From JBBARC01 sp040400005 (GTDB taxonomy: Bacteria; Pseudomonadota; Alphaproteobacteria; Acetobacterales; Acetobacteraceae), in NCBI GenBank assembly GCA_040400005.1, contig JBBARC010000012.1:3319-67318 (forward strand): a stretch of 64,000 nt of DNA, given 5' to 3'. The notes beneath the pieces were generated by a model. That model saw only the letters and a list, made by a program, of their open reading frames with translations, ran no database searches and was not told where the DNA came from. A program made the translations under genes and the position numbers. Below, piece by piece: positions 8,102-16,965 of the stretch; the stretch's first letter is position 1, and every line of letters starts with the position of its first letter.

Positions 8102-8584
8102 ATGGCGGTTAAGAAAAAATCATCGCTGATTTCGCATGGGATGGCGGCGCAAAACCGTAAGGCGCGGTTTGATTACAGCATCAAGGAAACTTTGGAGGCC
8201 GGCATTATGTTGCAGGGGCCCGAGGTTAAATCTTTGCGCCATGGCCGCGCCACCATTACGGAAGCCTGGGCCGGCGAGCGCGAGGGCGAGTTGTTTTTGT
8301 TCAACGCCTATATTCCCGAATATCAGGCGGGGGTGTTATCGCGGTTTGATACGCGGGCGCCACGTAAATTGCTGGTGCATAAAAAGCAGGCGAAAAACCT
8401 GTTATCGTCGATCGCGCGGGATGGCTACACGCTGGTGCCGCTGGATATTCATTTTAACGACAAGGGCGTTGCCAAGGTGACGCTGGGGCTGGGGCAGGGG
8501 CGCAATAAGGCGGATAAACGCCAGGCGGTGGCGGCGCGCGATTGGCAGCGCGATAAGGCGCGGTTGATGCGGGAGAAGGGGTAG
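8102..8584 (+). CDS. smpB: SsrA-binding protein SmpB
   Basis: A 160-residue SmpB. Diagnostic stretches are YSIKETLEAGIMLQGPEVKSLR, ITEAWAGEREGELFLFNAYIPEY, RKLLVHKKQAKNLL and the basic C-terminal tail DKRQAVAARDWQRDKARLM. It binds tmRNA and delivers it to stalled ribosomes for trans-translation. It follows dapA closely and is probably co-transcribed. No tmRNA gene is seen in the window. Confidence 0.95.
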   Translation: MAVKKKSSLISHGMAAQNRKARFDYSIKETLEAGIMLQGPEVKSLRHGRATITEAWAGEREGELFLFNAYIPEYQAGVLSRFDTRAPRKLLVHKKQAKNLLSSIARDGYTLVPLDIHFNDKGVAKVTLGLGQGRNKADKRQAVAARDWQRDKARLMREKG

Positions 8585-8587
8585 GGG

Positions 8588-8757
8588 GGATTGGATGAAG
8601 GTAAGGATCTTCTTTTGACTTCCGAAAAAGAAGCAAAAAGACTTTTTTAATGTTTGGTTTTGGCGTCGGTGCCGCCAACAGTCCGCGCCCCCAGCTTCAA
8701 AACGCTTCTTTTTCGGACGTCAAAAGGCGACACTTAGTTTCGCCTGATTACCCTGGG
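8588..8757. repeat. TIR-hairpin element, copy 2
   Basis: Left arm GATGAAGGTAAGGATCTTC with hairpin TTCTTTT-GACTTCCG-AAAAGAA, then AAGCAAAAAGACTTTT. A divergent core follows, and a degraded right arm carries TTCTTTTTCGG and ends TTAGTTTCGCCTGATTACCC. It fills the gap between convergent smpB and the SemiSWEET gene. Both hairpins here use the GACTTCC-type loop. Confidence 0.8.
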
Positions 8758-8815
8758 TTAACGGCTGGCGGGGGTTGATCTTGATGATGCGGCGTTTGTT
8801 TTTAGATGATAACGG

Positions 8816-9082
8816 TTAGCTGCGATTGTTTTGCCAGGTGATGGCAAGAATGACCGCCGCCAGCAGAAAAGTGATGGTGTTGGCGATAATCACCGGCCAA
8901 CTGCCGATCAGTAACCCGTAGGCAAGCCATAGGGCGACGCCCAGAGTGAACAGCACGTACATGCGCAACGATATGCCGTTGGTATTGCGGGTGCGTAGCA
9001 CCGACAGCGCCTGGGGCACGAAGGCGCTGGTGGTTAGGCAGGCGGCGGCAATACCCACCCATTCGACTAACGGTATCGCCAT
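8816..9082 (-). CDS. SemiSWEET family sugar transporter
   Basis: An 88-residue protein with three predicted transmembrane helices forming one triple-helix bundle, the hallmark of bacterial SemiSWEETs, which work as homodimers. The PQ motif is in SAFVPQALSVLRTRNT near residues 18-33, and the second helix has GVALWLAYGLLIGSWPVI. The family passively exports or imports small sugars across the inner membrane; the substrate is not predictable. It lies 26 bases downstream of tamB, in the same direction, and could be co-transcribed. Confidence 0.85.
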   Translation of the reverse strand: MAIPLVEWVGIAAACLTTSAFVPQALSVLRTRNTNGISLRMYVLFTLGVALWLAYGLLIGSWPVIIANTITFLLAAVILAITWQNNRS

Positions 9083-9108
9083 GATCGTATGCCCCCCAAA
9101 AATTCGGT

Positions 9109-12100
9109 TTAATACTCAAGCCCGTAGCTTAAACCCAATGTGGTGCCTTGATCGTTTTGCGGGGTTGATCCCTGCACGTTGCCGCCGCTGGCGGCAACCG
9201 AGGCTTTTACTTTCAGGCGATCGGTGAGATCGACCTGAATTTGTACCGATGTGCCGCCGCCGCCTGAGGTATCTTGCTTGGCGCCGACGTAGACATCTTT
9301 CATCACGTAGCGCCCGGCTTCCACCGATGCGCCAGCGCCACCTGAACCGCCACCGACAGAAAGCCTGTCCAAACCTAAACCTTTGCGGAATTTGCCCATA
9401 ATGCCTTCGCCGCCGCCGGTAACGCCGGCGATATCGGCAAGGGCCCCGCCGATTTGGGCGATTTGCAGGGGGGAGAGGTCTTTCATGCTGGTGCCGAACA
9501 GCAAATGCGCCAGCACTTCATCCTGCGGCAGATCGGGTACGCTGGACAGTTTGATTTTGGGTGCGCTGGCGTAGCCGGAAATGCCAAGGGTTGCGGTCAC
9601 GCCACCGGCACTGCTGTCGGCGGCGAAATCTAGTGTGGGGTCGATTTTGCCGCTAACGCCGGCGCCATCAAAACCGACATCGCCGCGCGAAAATTTCAGC
9701 GTGGTGCCGGCGAGTGAAAAATCGCCGCGGCGCAGTTTGAATCCGCCACGGATATCGGGCGCGGCGGCGGTGGCGCCAATGGTGAGTTTGCCGCCCATTT
9801 CGGCATCTAGCCCGTGGCCGCGGACAAAAATGTTGCTGGGTGCTGCAAGGGTTAGATCGAGATCAATCGGTGCCGCGGTTTGTGCGGTGGGGGCGGGCAG
9901 GGGTTTATCGCCCGGCCGGCGCAGTTTAATGCGCGCTACAGTGGCGGGCAGGCCATCGGGGATGGTGATTTCGGCTTTGTTGATCAAGATTTTGCCAGTG
10001 GCGGCCAGGTGATGGGCTAATTGGCCGGTGAGGGCGAGATCGCCGCTGATCGTTGCCACCACCAGATCACTGCTTAAGGTGGTGGCGTGATCTAGGTTTA
10101 CGTGCAGATCGACCGGCATGTCCGGCGCCATCACGGCGGCGGTGCCGTGCGCGCTGATTGTGCCTTTGCCGGCGTGAGCAACAAAACTATCGATGGTGAT
10201 GGTATCGCCGGTAGCGGTGATGCTGGCGGCGATTTGTTTGAGATAAAAACCCTGGACGTAATCTTGAATTTCGCCATTGGTTAAATGAACGCTGCCGGAA
10301 ATTGCCGGTTTGGCGGCGGTGCCGGTGAGGTTGGCATTGATGGCCATCTGGCCGGCGGCGCGGCGGCCGTTCGCGGCGATGATGGGGTCGAGCAAGGATA
10401 GATCGATTGCGCCCAAGGTGTGCAGGGCGAAGCGGCCGTTGGGGTTAAGTGGTGCAGTGCCTTGGCTGGTGAGGTGAAGTTTGGTGCCGCCATCAAGGCT
10501 TGCATCAATGGTCGCGGTGGTGGCGGCGAGGGCGACGTTGGCGGCAAAGTCGATGGCGGGCAGCGATGCGGCGGGGCCGGTGAGCGCGCGCAGGTGGTGG
10601 GCCGCCAACCGCAGCGTACCGGTGGGGGCGGCCACGGTGCCGGCAAGCTTGGCATCGATGCTGGCAGATCCTACCCCTTTGATATCGGGCGCGAACGGTT
10701 TGGCCAGATCGGGGGTGATATTTTTGATGGTTGCGGAGAGCGCCAGTGTGGGGGTGATACGCCCCGCGATATCGATGGTGGCAGCACCCAAAGTTGCGCG
10801 TAGCTGGTCGATGGCCAGGCCCGATGCGAAATCCAGTTTTGCGGGGGCTGATAGGGCGAGGGTTTCGCCGGATTTATCGGCGCGCAAGGTGGTGAGCGTG
10901 AGGGTTTGGGCGGGGCCGTTCAGCATGGCGGCGGTGGTGACATGGGCGGTGCTGGCTTGATGGTCGGTGAAGGCTGCATCGCCGCGTAAGGCTAGTGCGG
11001 TGAGCGGGCCGGTTGCCGAAAATTTAGCAGTGCCGAGGTTGCCGGCGGCAGCCATGCCAGAACTTACAAGGAGGAGATTGAAATTTGGGGTGCCGGCAAG
11101 ATCGGCAATGGTGCCGTTCAGCGCGATGTTTTGTGCGCCATTGGCGCCGGAGGCGAGGTTTTTTGCGGTGATATCGATGCGCGCTTGGGTTTTGCCGGCA
11201 GTATCGGAGGTGACGATTTTTGCGCGCAGATCACCGCTGACATCTTGTTTTAGCAGACTGGCGAAATCACCGAGTTTGGCTTCTGTCACAGTAAGTGTGC
11301 CAAGCGGTATGGTTCTTCCTGGGGGCAGGGTAAAATCGGCGTTGGAGGAAAAATTTTTCCAGGTGCCGCGGGTGATGTTCGCATGCAAGGTGCCGTCGGT
11401 GGCGCGGTCCACCGCCGCATCCACGGTGATCGCCGCGCGATCTATCATGCCCGCCAGGGTGAGTTTGCCGGTGGGCGCACCGGGCAGGCCGGCGGCTGCG
11501 ATGTTCAGCGTGATCGGGCCTTTGGGCAGGTTTTGCGTGCCGATGTCGCCGGCAAGATTTATATCCGCGGCAAACGCATTTTGCGCGCCATAGACGTGAA
11601 ACTTGCTGTGCAGCGTGCCTAGGGCGTTGGGCGCTGCGGCCGAAAGATCGGTCAGATCGAGGGTGCCGGCAAAATTAAGTGCATCGGAAAGTTTGGTGCC
11701 AGCGAGGGCGAACGCAAATTTGCGGCCAGTGATGGTGGCATCGTGCAGGGTTAAATCGGTGCCGGCGATGTGGGTGCTGGCGTGAAAATCGGTGTCCCCC
11801 AGCATATCCACAAGCGGTTTTTGGCCGCCGGTGATGTGGGCTGCACCTGTGATGCCGATATCATGGGTAGTTGCGCTGCTGCTGCTGAGGGTGATGGTGG
11901 TTTGCAGGCGCCCGGTGATGGTGGTGCCGGCAAGTGCTGCGATGGGGGCAAGATCGGGCACGGCCAGGGTTATTTTGCCAGATGGCGTATCACCCAGCAC
12001 GGCTTGGCCATCGGCGGTGATCAGGCGGTGGTGCACACCAAAAATCAGGCTTTTTGCGGGGCCGGCAAGATTGGTTTGTGCGGTGATATCGATTGGGGTT

Positions 12101-13173
12101 GCGGCAAACGCATCGCCTTTGGCACCCGGCAACAGCAAGCCGGCAATTGTCGCCTGCAGCGTGTTGGCGCCCTGGGTGCCGGCGATTGTGGCGTTCAAAA
12201 TTTTGATATGCGCGCCGGCGGCGGATAGGCCATCGAGGCGGGCGGCAATATTGGCATCGGGGGCGGCGAAGGGGCCTGCGATAGTGCCGTGCACATCTAA
12301 GCCGCGCCAGGATAGATCAGCGCGCGGTGCCATGGCCGGGGCGGTGAGGGCGACGGCCAGCTTGGCGCGTTTGCCGGTGACATCGATGTTGCCTGAAAAT
12401 TTTGCGGCAAGGGCACCAAGCGTGCCGGTAAGCGAAAGTGTTTCGGCGGTTAGCGGGCCGGAAATACTGCCATGCACAGCAATGGCGCCAACACCGTGCA
12501 TCTGGGCGAGGCCGCCGAGCAGTCCGCCATCGGGTTCGTCGATATCGATGGATGCGTTGACCTGATCGCTCCGCGCATCTGCGCTTAGGCGGTATTGGCC
12601 GGGGCGATCAAGCCTTTCGATCGAAAAATTCGCTTGCGCATCGGTTTGTGATTTTAGCGCAGCACGGCCGGAAACCTTAAGGGCGATGGCGGTGCCCATG
12701 GTAGGTGCGGCAATATCGATGCGGTCAAGCGCAAGACTTGCTAACACCACACGCACGGGCAAATGAAACGGGCCGGTTGAGGTTTGCGCCGGCGTTGGTT
12801 TGGTGGGTGCGGGCAGCGGGGCGCGGGCAATTAAAATACTTTGGGCGGCGATGCGATCGATCGCCACCGTGCCGCGCAGCAGAGCGCTTGGCGATAGATC
12901 GATGGCGGCGTTGGTGATGGTTAGCCACACCCCTTGGGTATCATGCAGGCGGATCTGGCCCACCCGCAAGGCATCGGGGAAACGGCCCGATACTGTACCG
13001 ATCTCGACCATGCCACCGGTGAGGCCAGGGAGTTTTTCAACAAGCACCTGGCGCGTGATCGCCAGATTACCAGCAAATAACACCAGGGTTAGCGCCGCCA
13101 GCGGCACGCCGATGATGATTGCTGTGCTGATCAGAGCGATTTTTTTGCGGCGGCGGTTTGGGGTGATCGCCAT
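9109..13173 (-). CDS. tamB: translocation and assembly module subunit TamB
   Basis: A 1354-residue protein with an N-terminal signal anchor (KIALISTAIIIGVPLAALTLVLFAG near residues 11-35), a very long beta-helical repeat region and a C-terminal TamB/DUF490 domain (about 1050-1354). That domain ends in a beta-strand pair (VEAGRYVMKDVYVGA ... LGLSYGLEY) that docks on TamA. TamB spans the periplasm and helps bring autotransporters to the outer membrane; homologues also move phospholipid. Its ATG follows the tamA stop by two bases, so the two form an operon. No interruption is seen over 4 kb. Long open frames on the opposite strand are GC-rich shadows. Confidence 0.92.
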   Translation of the reverse strand: MAITPNRRRKKIALISTAIIIGVPLAALTLVLFAGNLAITRQVLVEKLPGLTGGMVEIGTVSGRFPDALRVGQIRLHDTQGVWLTITNAAIDLSPSALLRGTVAIDRIAAQSILIARAPLPAPTKPTPAQTSTGPFHLPVRVVLASLALDRIDIAAPTMGTAIALKVSGRAALKSQTDAQANFSIERLDRPGQYRLSADARSDQVNASIDIDEPDGGLLGGLAQMHGVGAIAVHGSISGPLTAETLSLTGTLGALAAKFSGNIDVTGKRAKLAVALTAPAMAPRADLSWRGLDVHGTIAGPFAAPDANIAARLDGLSAAGAHIKILNATIAGTQGANTLQATIAGLLLPGAKGDAFAATPIDITAQTNLAGPAKSLIFGVHHRLITADGQAVLGDTPSGKITLAVPDLAPIAALAGTTITGRLQTTITLSSSSATTHDIGITGAAHITGGQKPLVDMLGDTDFHASTHIAGTDLTLHDATITGRKFAFALAGTKLSDALNFAGTLDLTDLSAAAPNALGTLHSKFHVYGAQNAFAADINLAGDIGTQNLPKGPITLNIAAAGLPGAPTGKLTLAGMIDRAAITVDAAVDRATDGTLHANITRGTWKNFSSNADFTLPPGRTIPLGTLTVTEAKLGDFASLLKQDVSGDLRAKIVTSDTAGKTQARIDITAKNLASGANGAQNIALNGTIADLAGTPNFNLLLVSSGMAAAGNLGTAKFSATGPLTALALRGDAAFTDHQASTAHVTTAAMLNGPAQTLTLTTLRADKSGETLALSAPAKLDFASGLAIDQLRATLGAATIDIAGRITPTLALSATIKNITPDLAKPFAPDIKGVGSASIDAKLAGTVAAPTGTLRLAAHHLRALTGPAASLPAIDFAANVALAATTATIDASLDGGTKLHLTSQGTAPLNPNGRFALHTLGAIDLSLLDPIIAANGRRAAGQMAINANLTGTAAKPAISGSVHLTNGEIQDYVQGFYLKQIAASITATGDTITIDSFVAHAGKGTISAHGTAAVMAPDMPVDLHVNLDHATTLSSDLVVATISGDLALTGQLAHHLAATGKILINKAEITIPDGLPATVARIKLRRPGDKPLPAPTAQTAAPIDLDLTLAAPSNIFVRGHGLDAEMGGKLTIGATAAAPDIRGGFKLRRGDFSLAGTTLKFSRGDVGFDGAGVSGKIDPTLDFAADSSAGGVTATLGISGYASAPKIKLSSVPDLPQDEVLAHLLFGTSMKDLSPLQIAQIGGALADIAGVTGGGEGIMGKFRKGLGLDRLSVGGGSGGAGASVEAGRYVMKDVYVGAKQDTSGGGGTSVQIQVDLTDRLKVKASVAASGGNVQGSTPQNDQGTTLGLSYGLEY

Positions 13174-13175
13174 GG

Positions 13176-15062
13176 TTAAAACGCCTGCCCCAAACCCATA
13201 TACAATTCAAAACTATCGCCGCCGGCGCTGCGTTTCAGCGGCACCGCAATATCCAGCCGCACCGGGCCGATGGGGGTGTAGTAGCGCGCGCCGATGCCGG
13301 CACCGGTGGCAACCGTGCCGCCGAACGGCGCGTTGGCGCTGTTCACTTGGCCGGCATCGACAAACACCACGGCGCCGATATCGCGCCACACGCGCTGGCG
13401 AAATTCGATGGTGGCGGCATCGATCGCCGCCCCACCTTGCGGATCGTTATTGGAAAATTGCGGGCCGATCGATTGATAGCGATAGCCGCGCACGGTCGCC
13501 GAGCCGCCACCGTAAAACCGCTGATCGGGCGGCAGATCAAACGCGGTGGCGCCTTGCGCGCTGCCGACCAGGCCGCGCACTGCCAGCACGCTGTGCCCCG
13601 GCGTGCCCCAGCCAAAATCGGCGGCATCGACAAAAGTGGCAGCAGCTGCCTGCAGCACAACAAACGTGGCGGATGACCCACCCAGCGATTGCGTGGGCGT
13701 TGCACTGATGCTTGCGCGTATGCCGCGGGTGGGATCATCCAGCGGGTTGGCGAGATCGGTTGAATCCCAGCGCGCGGTTAAGGGCACGCCGATGAGGGTG
13801 TAATCGCGGGTAACACCTTGTTGCTTAATTTGCTCCTCAATACCGCTGATACCACCACTGACCGATAAGCGGCGGGTGAGTTTGCGGGTAACGATTCCGC
13901 CCACCAGCAGGGCGGTCTGATCGTAAGCTTGCAGGCTTTGTTTCAAGGCCTGTACAGACAGATTAAGCGATTGGTCACGCTGATAAAAATCCGGTTTTAT
14001 CATTTCCAGCCGGCCGTTGTAGCCAATGCCGCTGGAGGCACTGCCGCCTAAGCCGGTTAACGCAAGCGTTGCGTTGAGCTGTTCGGCATTGCCGAAAAGA
14101 TTACGGTGGCTCCAGGTGCCGCCAACACTGCCGCCGAGATCAGTGGAAAAGGCGAGATCGGCGGTAACCGCGTGCAGCGGGCGTTCGCCAAAGGTAAAAG
14201 TGAGTGGCACGCCGCCGGCGGCATCTGGTTTTTGGGCGGCGGTGACGCGCACACCGGAAAACACGCCAACCGATGACAGATCCTGGCGGGCGGCTTCAAT
14301 CGCACTCGGGGTGAACAGATCGCCTTGATGCAGCAGCATGCGCCGATCGATGTAAGCGGCGTTGGTGCGATCCAAACCGGCGTAGGTAACAGCGCCAATG
14401 TTGACGCGCGGGCCGGGGGTGATGGCGATGGTGACATCCACGGCGGTAAGGGCGGGCAGCACATCACCGATGGGGGCAGACACCACGGCAAAGGCATAAC
14501 CATCTTCGGCCAGGGCTGCGCGTATACGGTCGGCCGCGGCCAAAATTTCGCCCGCATTGGCCTGGCGCGGCGTGGGCAGTTGCAGGGCGTTTGTTGCCAC
14601 CAGCGGCACGGGCGTGTTGGTGCTGGACAGGATGACCCGGCGCAGCACAAAACGCTGGCCAAGTGCGGCGCTGACCACAATGGCGGCTTTTTGGCCGGCA
14701 GGTTTGGCATCGAGTTTGGCCGCAAGGTCGGCGGCATCCAGGGCTGCACCATCGATGGTGATGGACGCGTGGCCATTGTAGTAGCCAAAGCTTTCCAGCG
14801 CGGTTGCGATGCGCGGCAGGTCGGCGCGGGCGCGGCCGATCACCGCGAAGGGGCCGGCGGGGGCTTTTTGGCGCAGGGTTTGCAGTTGGGCGCTGGCGGC
14901 GATGGCGCCATCAAGTGCGGCGTTACCGGTTGGCGTAAAAATGAGGGTATACGCCAGCGGATCGGCGGCGCGGGCGCGATGGGCGGGTGTCAGGCACAAC
15001 CCGGCCAGGGCCACAGTGGCGGCCCATTTGTGTGCCTGTTGGCGGGTGCGGTTGCGCATCAT
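13176..15062 (-). CDS. tamA: outer-membrane assembly factor TamA (BamA/Omp85 family)
   Basis: A 628-residue Omp85 protein. The start at 15062 (MMRNRTRQQAHKWAATVALAG) gives a signal peptide ending near AHRARA; the open frame extends 49 codons further upstream without family character. Three POTRA-like domains (about residues 35-280) precede a 16-strand barrel with the family motif region VRGYRYQSIGP and a terminal aromatic strand ending in LGQAF. With TamB it forms the translocation and assembly module. It is divergent from pmtA. Confidence 0.9.
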   Translation of the reverse strand: MMRNRTRQQAHKWAATVALAGLCLTPAHRARAADPLAYTLIFTPTGNAALDGAIAASAQLQTLRQKAPAGPFAVIGRARADLPRIATALESFGYYNGHASITIDGAALDAADLAAKLDAKPAGQKAAIVVSAALGQRFVLRRVILSSTNTPVPLVATNALQLPTPRQANAGEILAAADRIRAALAEDGYAFAVVSAPIGDVLPALTAVDVTIAITPGPRVNIGAVTYAGLDRTNAAYIDRRMLLHQGDLFTPSAIEAARQDLSSVGVFSGVRVTAAQKPDAAGGVPLTFTFGERPLHAVTADLAFSTDLGGSVGGTWSHRNLFGNAEQLNATLALTGLGGSASSGIGYNGRLEMIKPDFYQRDQSLNLSVQALKQSLQAYDQTALLVGGIVTRKLTRRLSVSGGISGIEEQIKQQGVTRDYTLIGVPLTARWDSTDLANPLDDPTRGIRASISATPTQSLGGSSATFVVLQAAAATFVDAADFGWGTPGHSVLAVRGLVGSAQGATAFDLPPDQRFYGGGSATVRGYRYQSIGPQFSNNDPQGGAAIDAATIEFRQRVWRDIGAVVFVDAGQVNSANAPFGGTVATGAGIGARYYTPIGPVRLDIAVPLKRSAGGDSFELYMGLGQAF

Positions 15063-15193
15063 GCAGGCGTTGTGGAGGCGAAACCATGGTCTCGCCAAGC
15101 CTAAAAATTTGCTACCAGCCCGCCACTCGGCTACGCGGGGGCCATGCGCGCAACTTGCCCTGCCTGTAGTGCCCCCAACCGCCGGTTTTTGCC

Positions 15194-15823
15194 GTGGCGG
15201 TAACCGCACTCGACCACGATGCGGTGCGCCGGGCGTACCGGCTACAGGCGTCGTTTTATGACCGCGCCTTTGGCCGGGTATCGACCAACGCGCGGCTGCG
15301 GGCGGTGGCGGCGGTGAACGCCCTGCCCGGGCGCGACGTGCTGGAAGTGGGGGTGGGCACCGGCCTGGCCCTGCCGCACTACTTAGCCACCAAAACAGTG
15401 ACCGGCATCGATCTTTCCACTGAGATGCTGGAGCGCGCCCGTGACCGGGTGGAGATCGAGCGACTCGACCACGTGGCGGCCCTGCTGGAACGCGATGCCG
15501 AGGCGACCGGGCTGGAGGCCGCCAGTTTTGACATCGCCGCCTGCATGTTTGTCGCCAGTGTGGTACCGCATCCGCGCGCGTTGTTGACCGAGCTGCGCCG
15601 GCTGGTGCGGCCGGGCGGCCACATATTGTTCATGAACCATTTTGCCGCTGAAAACGGCCCGCGCCGCTGGGTGGAAGATGCCATGGCGCCGTTAAGCCGG
15701 GCGCTGGGCTGGCACCCGCATTTTTGCATTGGTGATTTACTGGCACCTGCCGACCTGGCTGTGGCCGAGCGGGTGGATTTGCCGCTGTTCGGCATTTTTT
15801 CGCTGGTCACGCTACGGGTATAG
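15194..15823 (+). CDS. pmtA: phosphatidylethanolamine N-methyltransferase (PmtA type)
   Basis: A 209-residue class I SAM-dependent methyltransferase. Motif I is VLEVGVGTGLALPHY near residues 50-64, followed by GIDLSTEMLERARDR and the post-motif LRRLVRPGGHILFMNHF. The order and spacing match the soluble PmtA family that converts phosphatidylethanolamine stepwise to phosphatidylcholine at the inner membrane. The start is GTG at 15194; no in-frame ATG offers the same N-terminus. Its last codons and stop fall at the outer edge of a repeat element. Activity on another lipid or quinone is possible. Confidence 0.75.
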   Translation: MAVTALDHDAVRRAYRLQASFYDRAFGRVSTNARLRAVAAVNALPGRDVLEVGVGTGLALPHYLATKTVTGIDLSTEMLERARDRVEIERLDHVAALLERDAEATGLEAASFDIAACMFVASVVPHPRALLTELRRLVRPGGHILFMNHFAAENGPRRWVEDAMAPLSRALGWHPHFCIGDLLAPADLAVAERVDLPLFGIFSLVTLRV

Positions 15824-15828
15824 GCGCC

Positions 15829-15999
15829 AAAAAAGTAAGAACTTTCTTTTTTCTGAAGAAAAAAGAAACAAAAAAGACTTTTTTGACGCTGGCGCGGCAA
15901 ACGCGGTGGCAGCGTTGCCCCAGGTCTAACATTATAAAAGTCTTTTTGCTTCTTTTTCTTCAGAAAAAGAAGTGTCTTACTTTCACCCGGCCACCCTGG
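15829..15999. repeat. TIR-hairpin element, copy 3
   Basis: Left arm AAAGTAAGAACTTTCTTTT with hairpin TTCTTTTTTC-TGAA-GAAAAAAGAA; right arm GCTTCTTTTTCTTCAGAAAA followed by AGAAGTGTCTTACTTTCACC and ending CGGCCACCCTGG. It fills most of the gap between pmtA and the cox operon, which are co-directional, and must be crossed or bypassed by the cox promoter further right. Confidence 0.85.
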
Positions 16000-16107
16000 T
16001 TTATACTGCGCCGCACCTTGATATCTGGCGGGGGGTCCGATATCCCCCAAAGGGATTGAAGGGGGTGGGATTATCCCGCCACCCGCAACGCAGGATCTGG
16101 AGTTGTG

Positions 16108-16962
16108 ATGCACGCTAGTGGCCAGCGCCTTGCCGCATTTTTTGCCACCGTGGCGCCCGCCTGGGCGCTGATGGGCCCGGCCGCGGCCCAGACCCCGCAC
16201 CCCTGGCAGATCGGCATGCAAAATGCCGGCAGCCCGGTGCAGGAAAAAATCGCCAGTCTGAACTATGGCGTGACCGTGGTGATTGTGGTGATCACCATTT
16301 TTGTGGCTTTTCTGCTGCTGTATGTGCTGCGGCGCTTCAGTGCGGCGCGTAACCCGGTGCCCAGCCAGGTGAGCCATAACGCAACGCTGGAAGTGGCGTG
16401 GACGTTGATCCCGGTGCTGATTTTGCTGGGTATCTGGATTCCATCCAACCGGCTGGTCTATTTCGAGGATCACACCACAGCCGCCGACATGACGATTAAA
16501 GTGGTCGGCCACCAGTGGTATTGGGAATACCAGTATCCTGATCAAGGCGGCATGCATTTTGATAGCTACATGGTCACCGAAGATCAGCTAAGCCCTGCGC
16601 AAAAAGCAGCCCACATGCGCAATTTGGCGGTGGATAACCAGCTGGTGGTGCCGGCCGGTAAAAATATTCGTATCCTCACCACCAGTGGCGACGTGATCCA
16701 CAGCTTTTTCATCCCGTCCCTAGGGGTGCAGCGTTACGCGATCCCTGGCCGCACGATTGAAACCTGGGTGAATGTGAACGTGCCGGGTGATTATTACGGC
16801 GAATGCAACCAGATATGTGGCATGAACCACTCGCTGATGCCGATTTCGATCCATGCGCTATCGCCTGAGGATTTCGCCACTTGGCTGACGCAAGCCAAAA
16901 CCAAATTCAGCATGGCCCAACCCGCGCCATCCGCGCAGCTTGCGCTAGCTTCGGAGCACTGA
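16108..16962 (+). CDS. ctaC: cytochrome c oxidase subunit II
   Basis: A 284-residue subunit II with a signal peptide, two transmembrane helices (about 53-75 and 95-112) and a periplasmic cupredoxin domain. Visible CuA ligands are H198, C233, C237, H241 and M244 in GECNQICGMNHSLMP. The position between the cysteines that usually supplies a Glu carbonyl ligand is Gln, which should still work because the backbone is the ligand. It accepts electrons from cytochrome c. GGAG precedes the ATG at 16108; a GTG at 16105 is adjacent. First gene of the oxidase operon. Confidence 0.95.
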   Translation: MHASGQRLAAFFATVAPAWALMGPAAAQTPHPWQIGMQNAGSPVQEKIASLNYGVTVVIVVITIFVAFLLLYVLRRFSAARNPVPSQVSHNATLEVAWTLIPVLILLGIWIPSNRLVYFEDHTTAADMTIKVVGHQWYWEYQYPDQGGMHFDSYMVTEDQLSPAQKAAHMRNLAVDNQLVVPAGKNIRILTTSGDVIHSFFIPSLGVQRYAIPGRTIETWVNVNVPGDYYGECNQICGMNHSLMPISIHALSPEDFATWLTQAKTKFSMAQPAPSAQLALASEH

Positions 16963-16965
16963 GAT

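Noticed and set aside
8588..8757. Repeat elements as simple Rho-independent terminators
   Set aside because: Copies also lie between divergent genes and within an operon, have A/T-rich stems and conserved outer arms, so termination alone does not explain them.
12800..13708. 302-codon plus-strand open frame opposite tamA/tamB
   Set aside because: Composition is Arg/Ala-biased low complexity and both tam genes on the other strand are intact and family-matched.
15379..16557. 392-codon open frame on the minus strand
   Set aside because: It runs antisense through pmtA, a repeat element and coxB, and its Arg/His/Lys-rich translation is typical of a shadow frame in GC-rich DNA.
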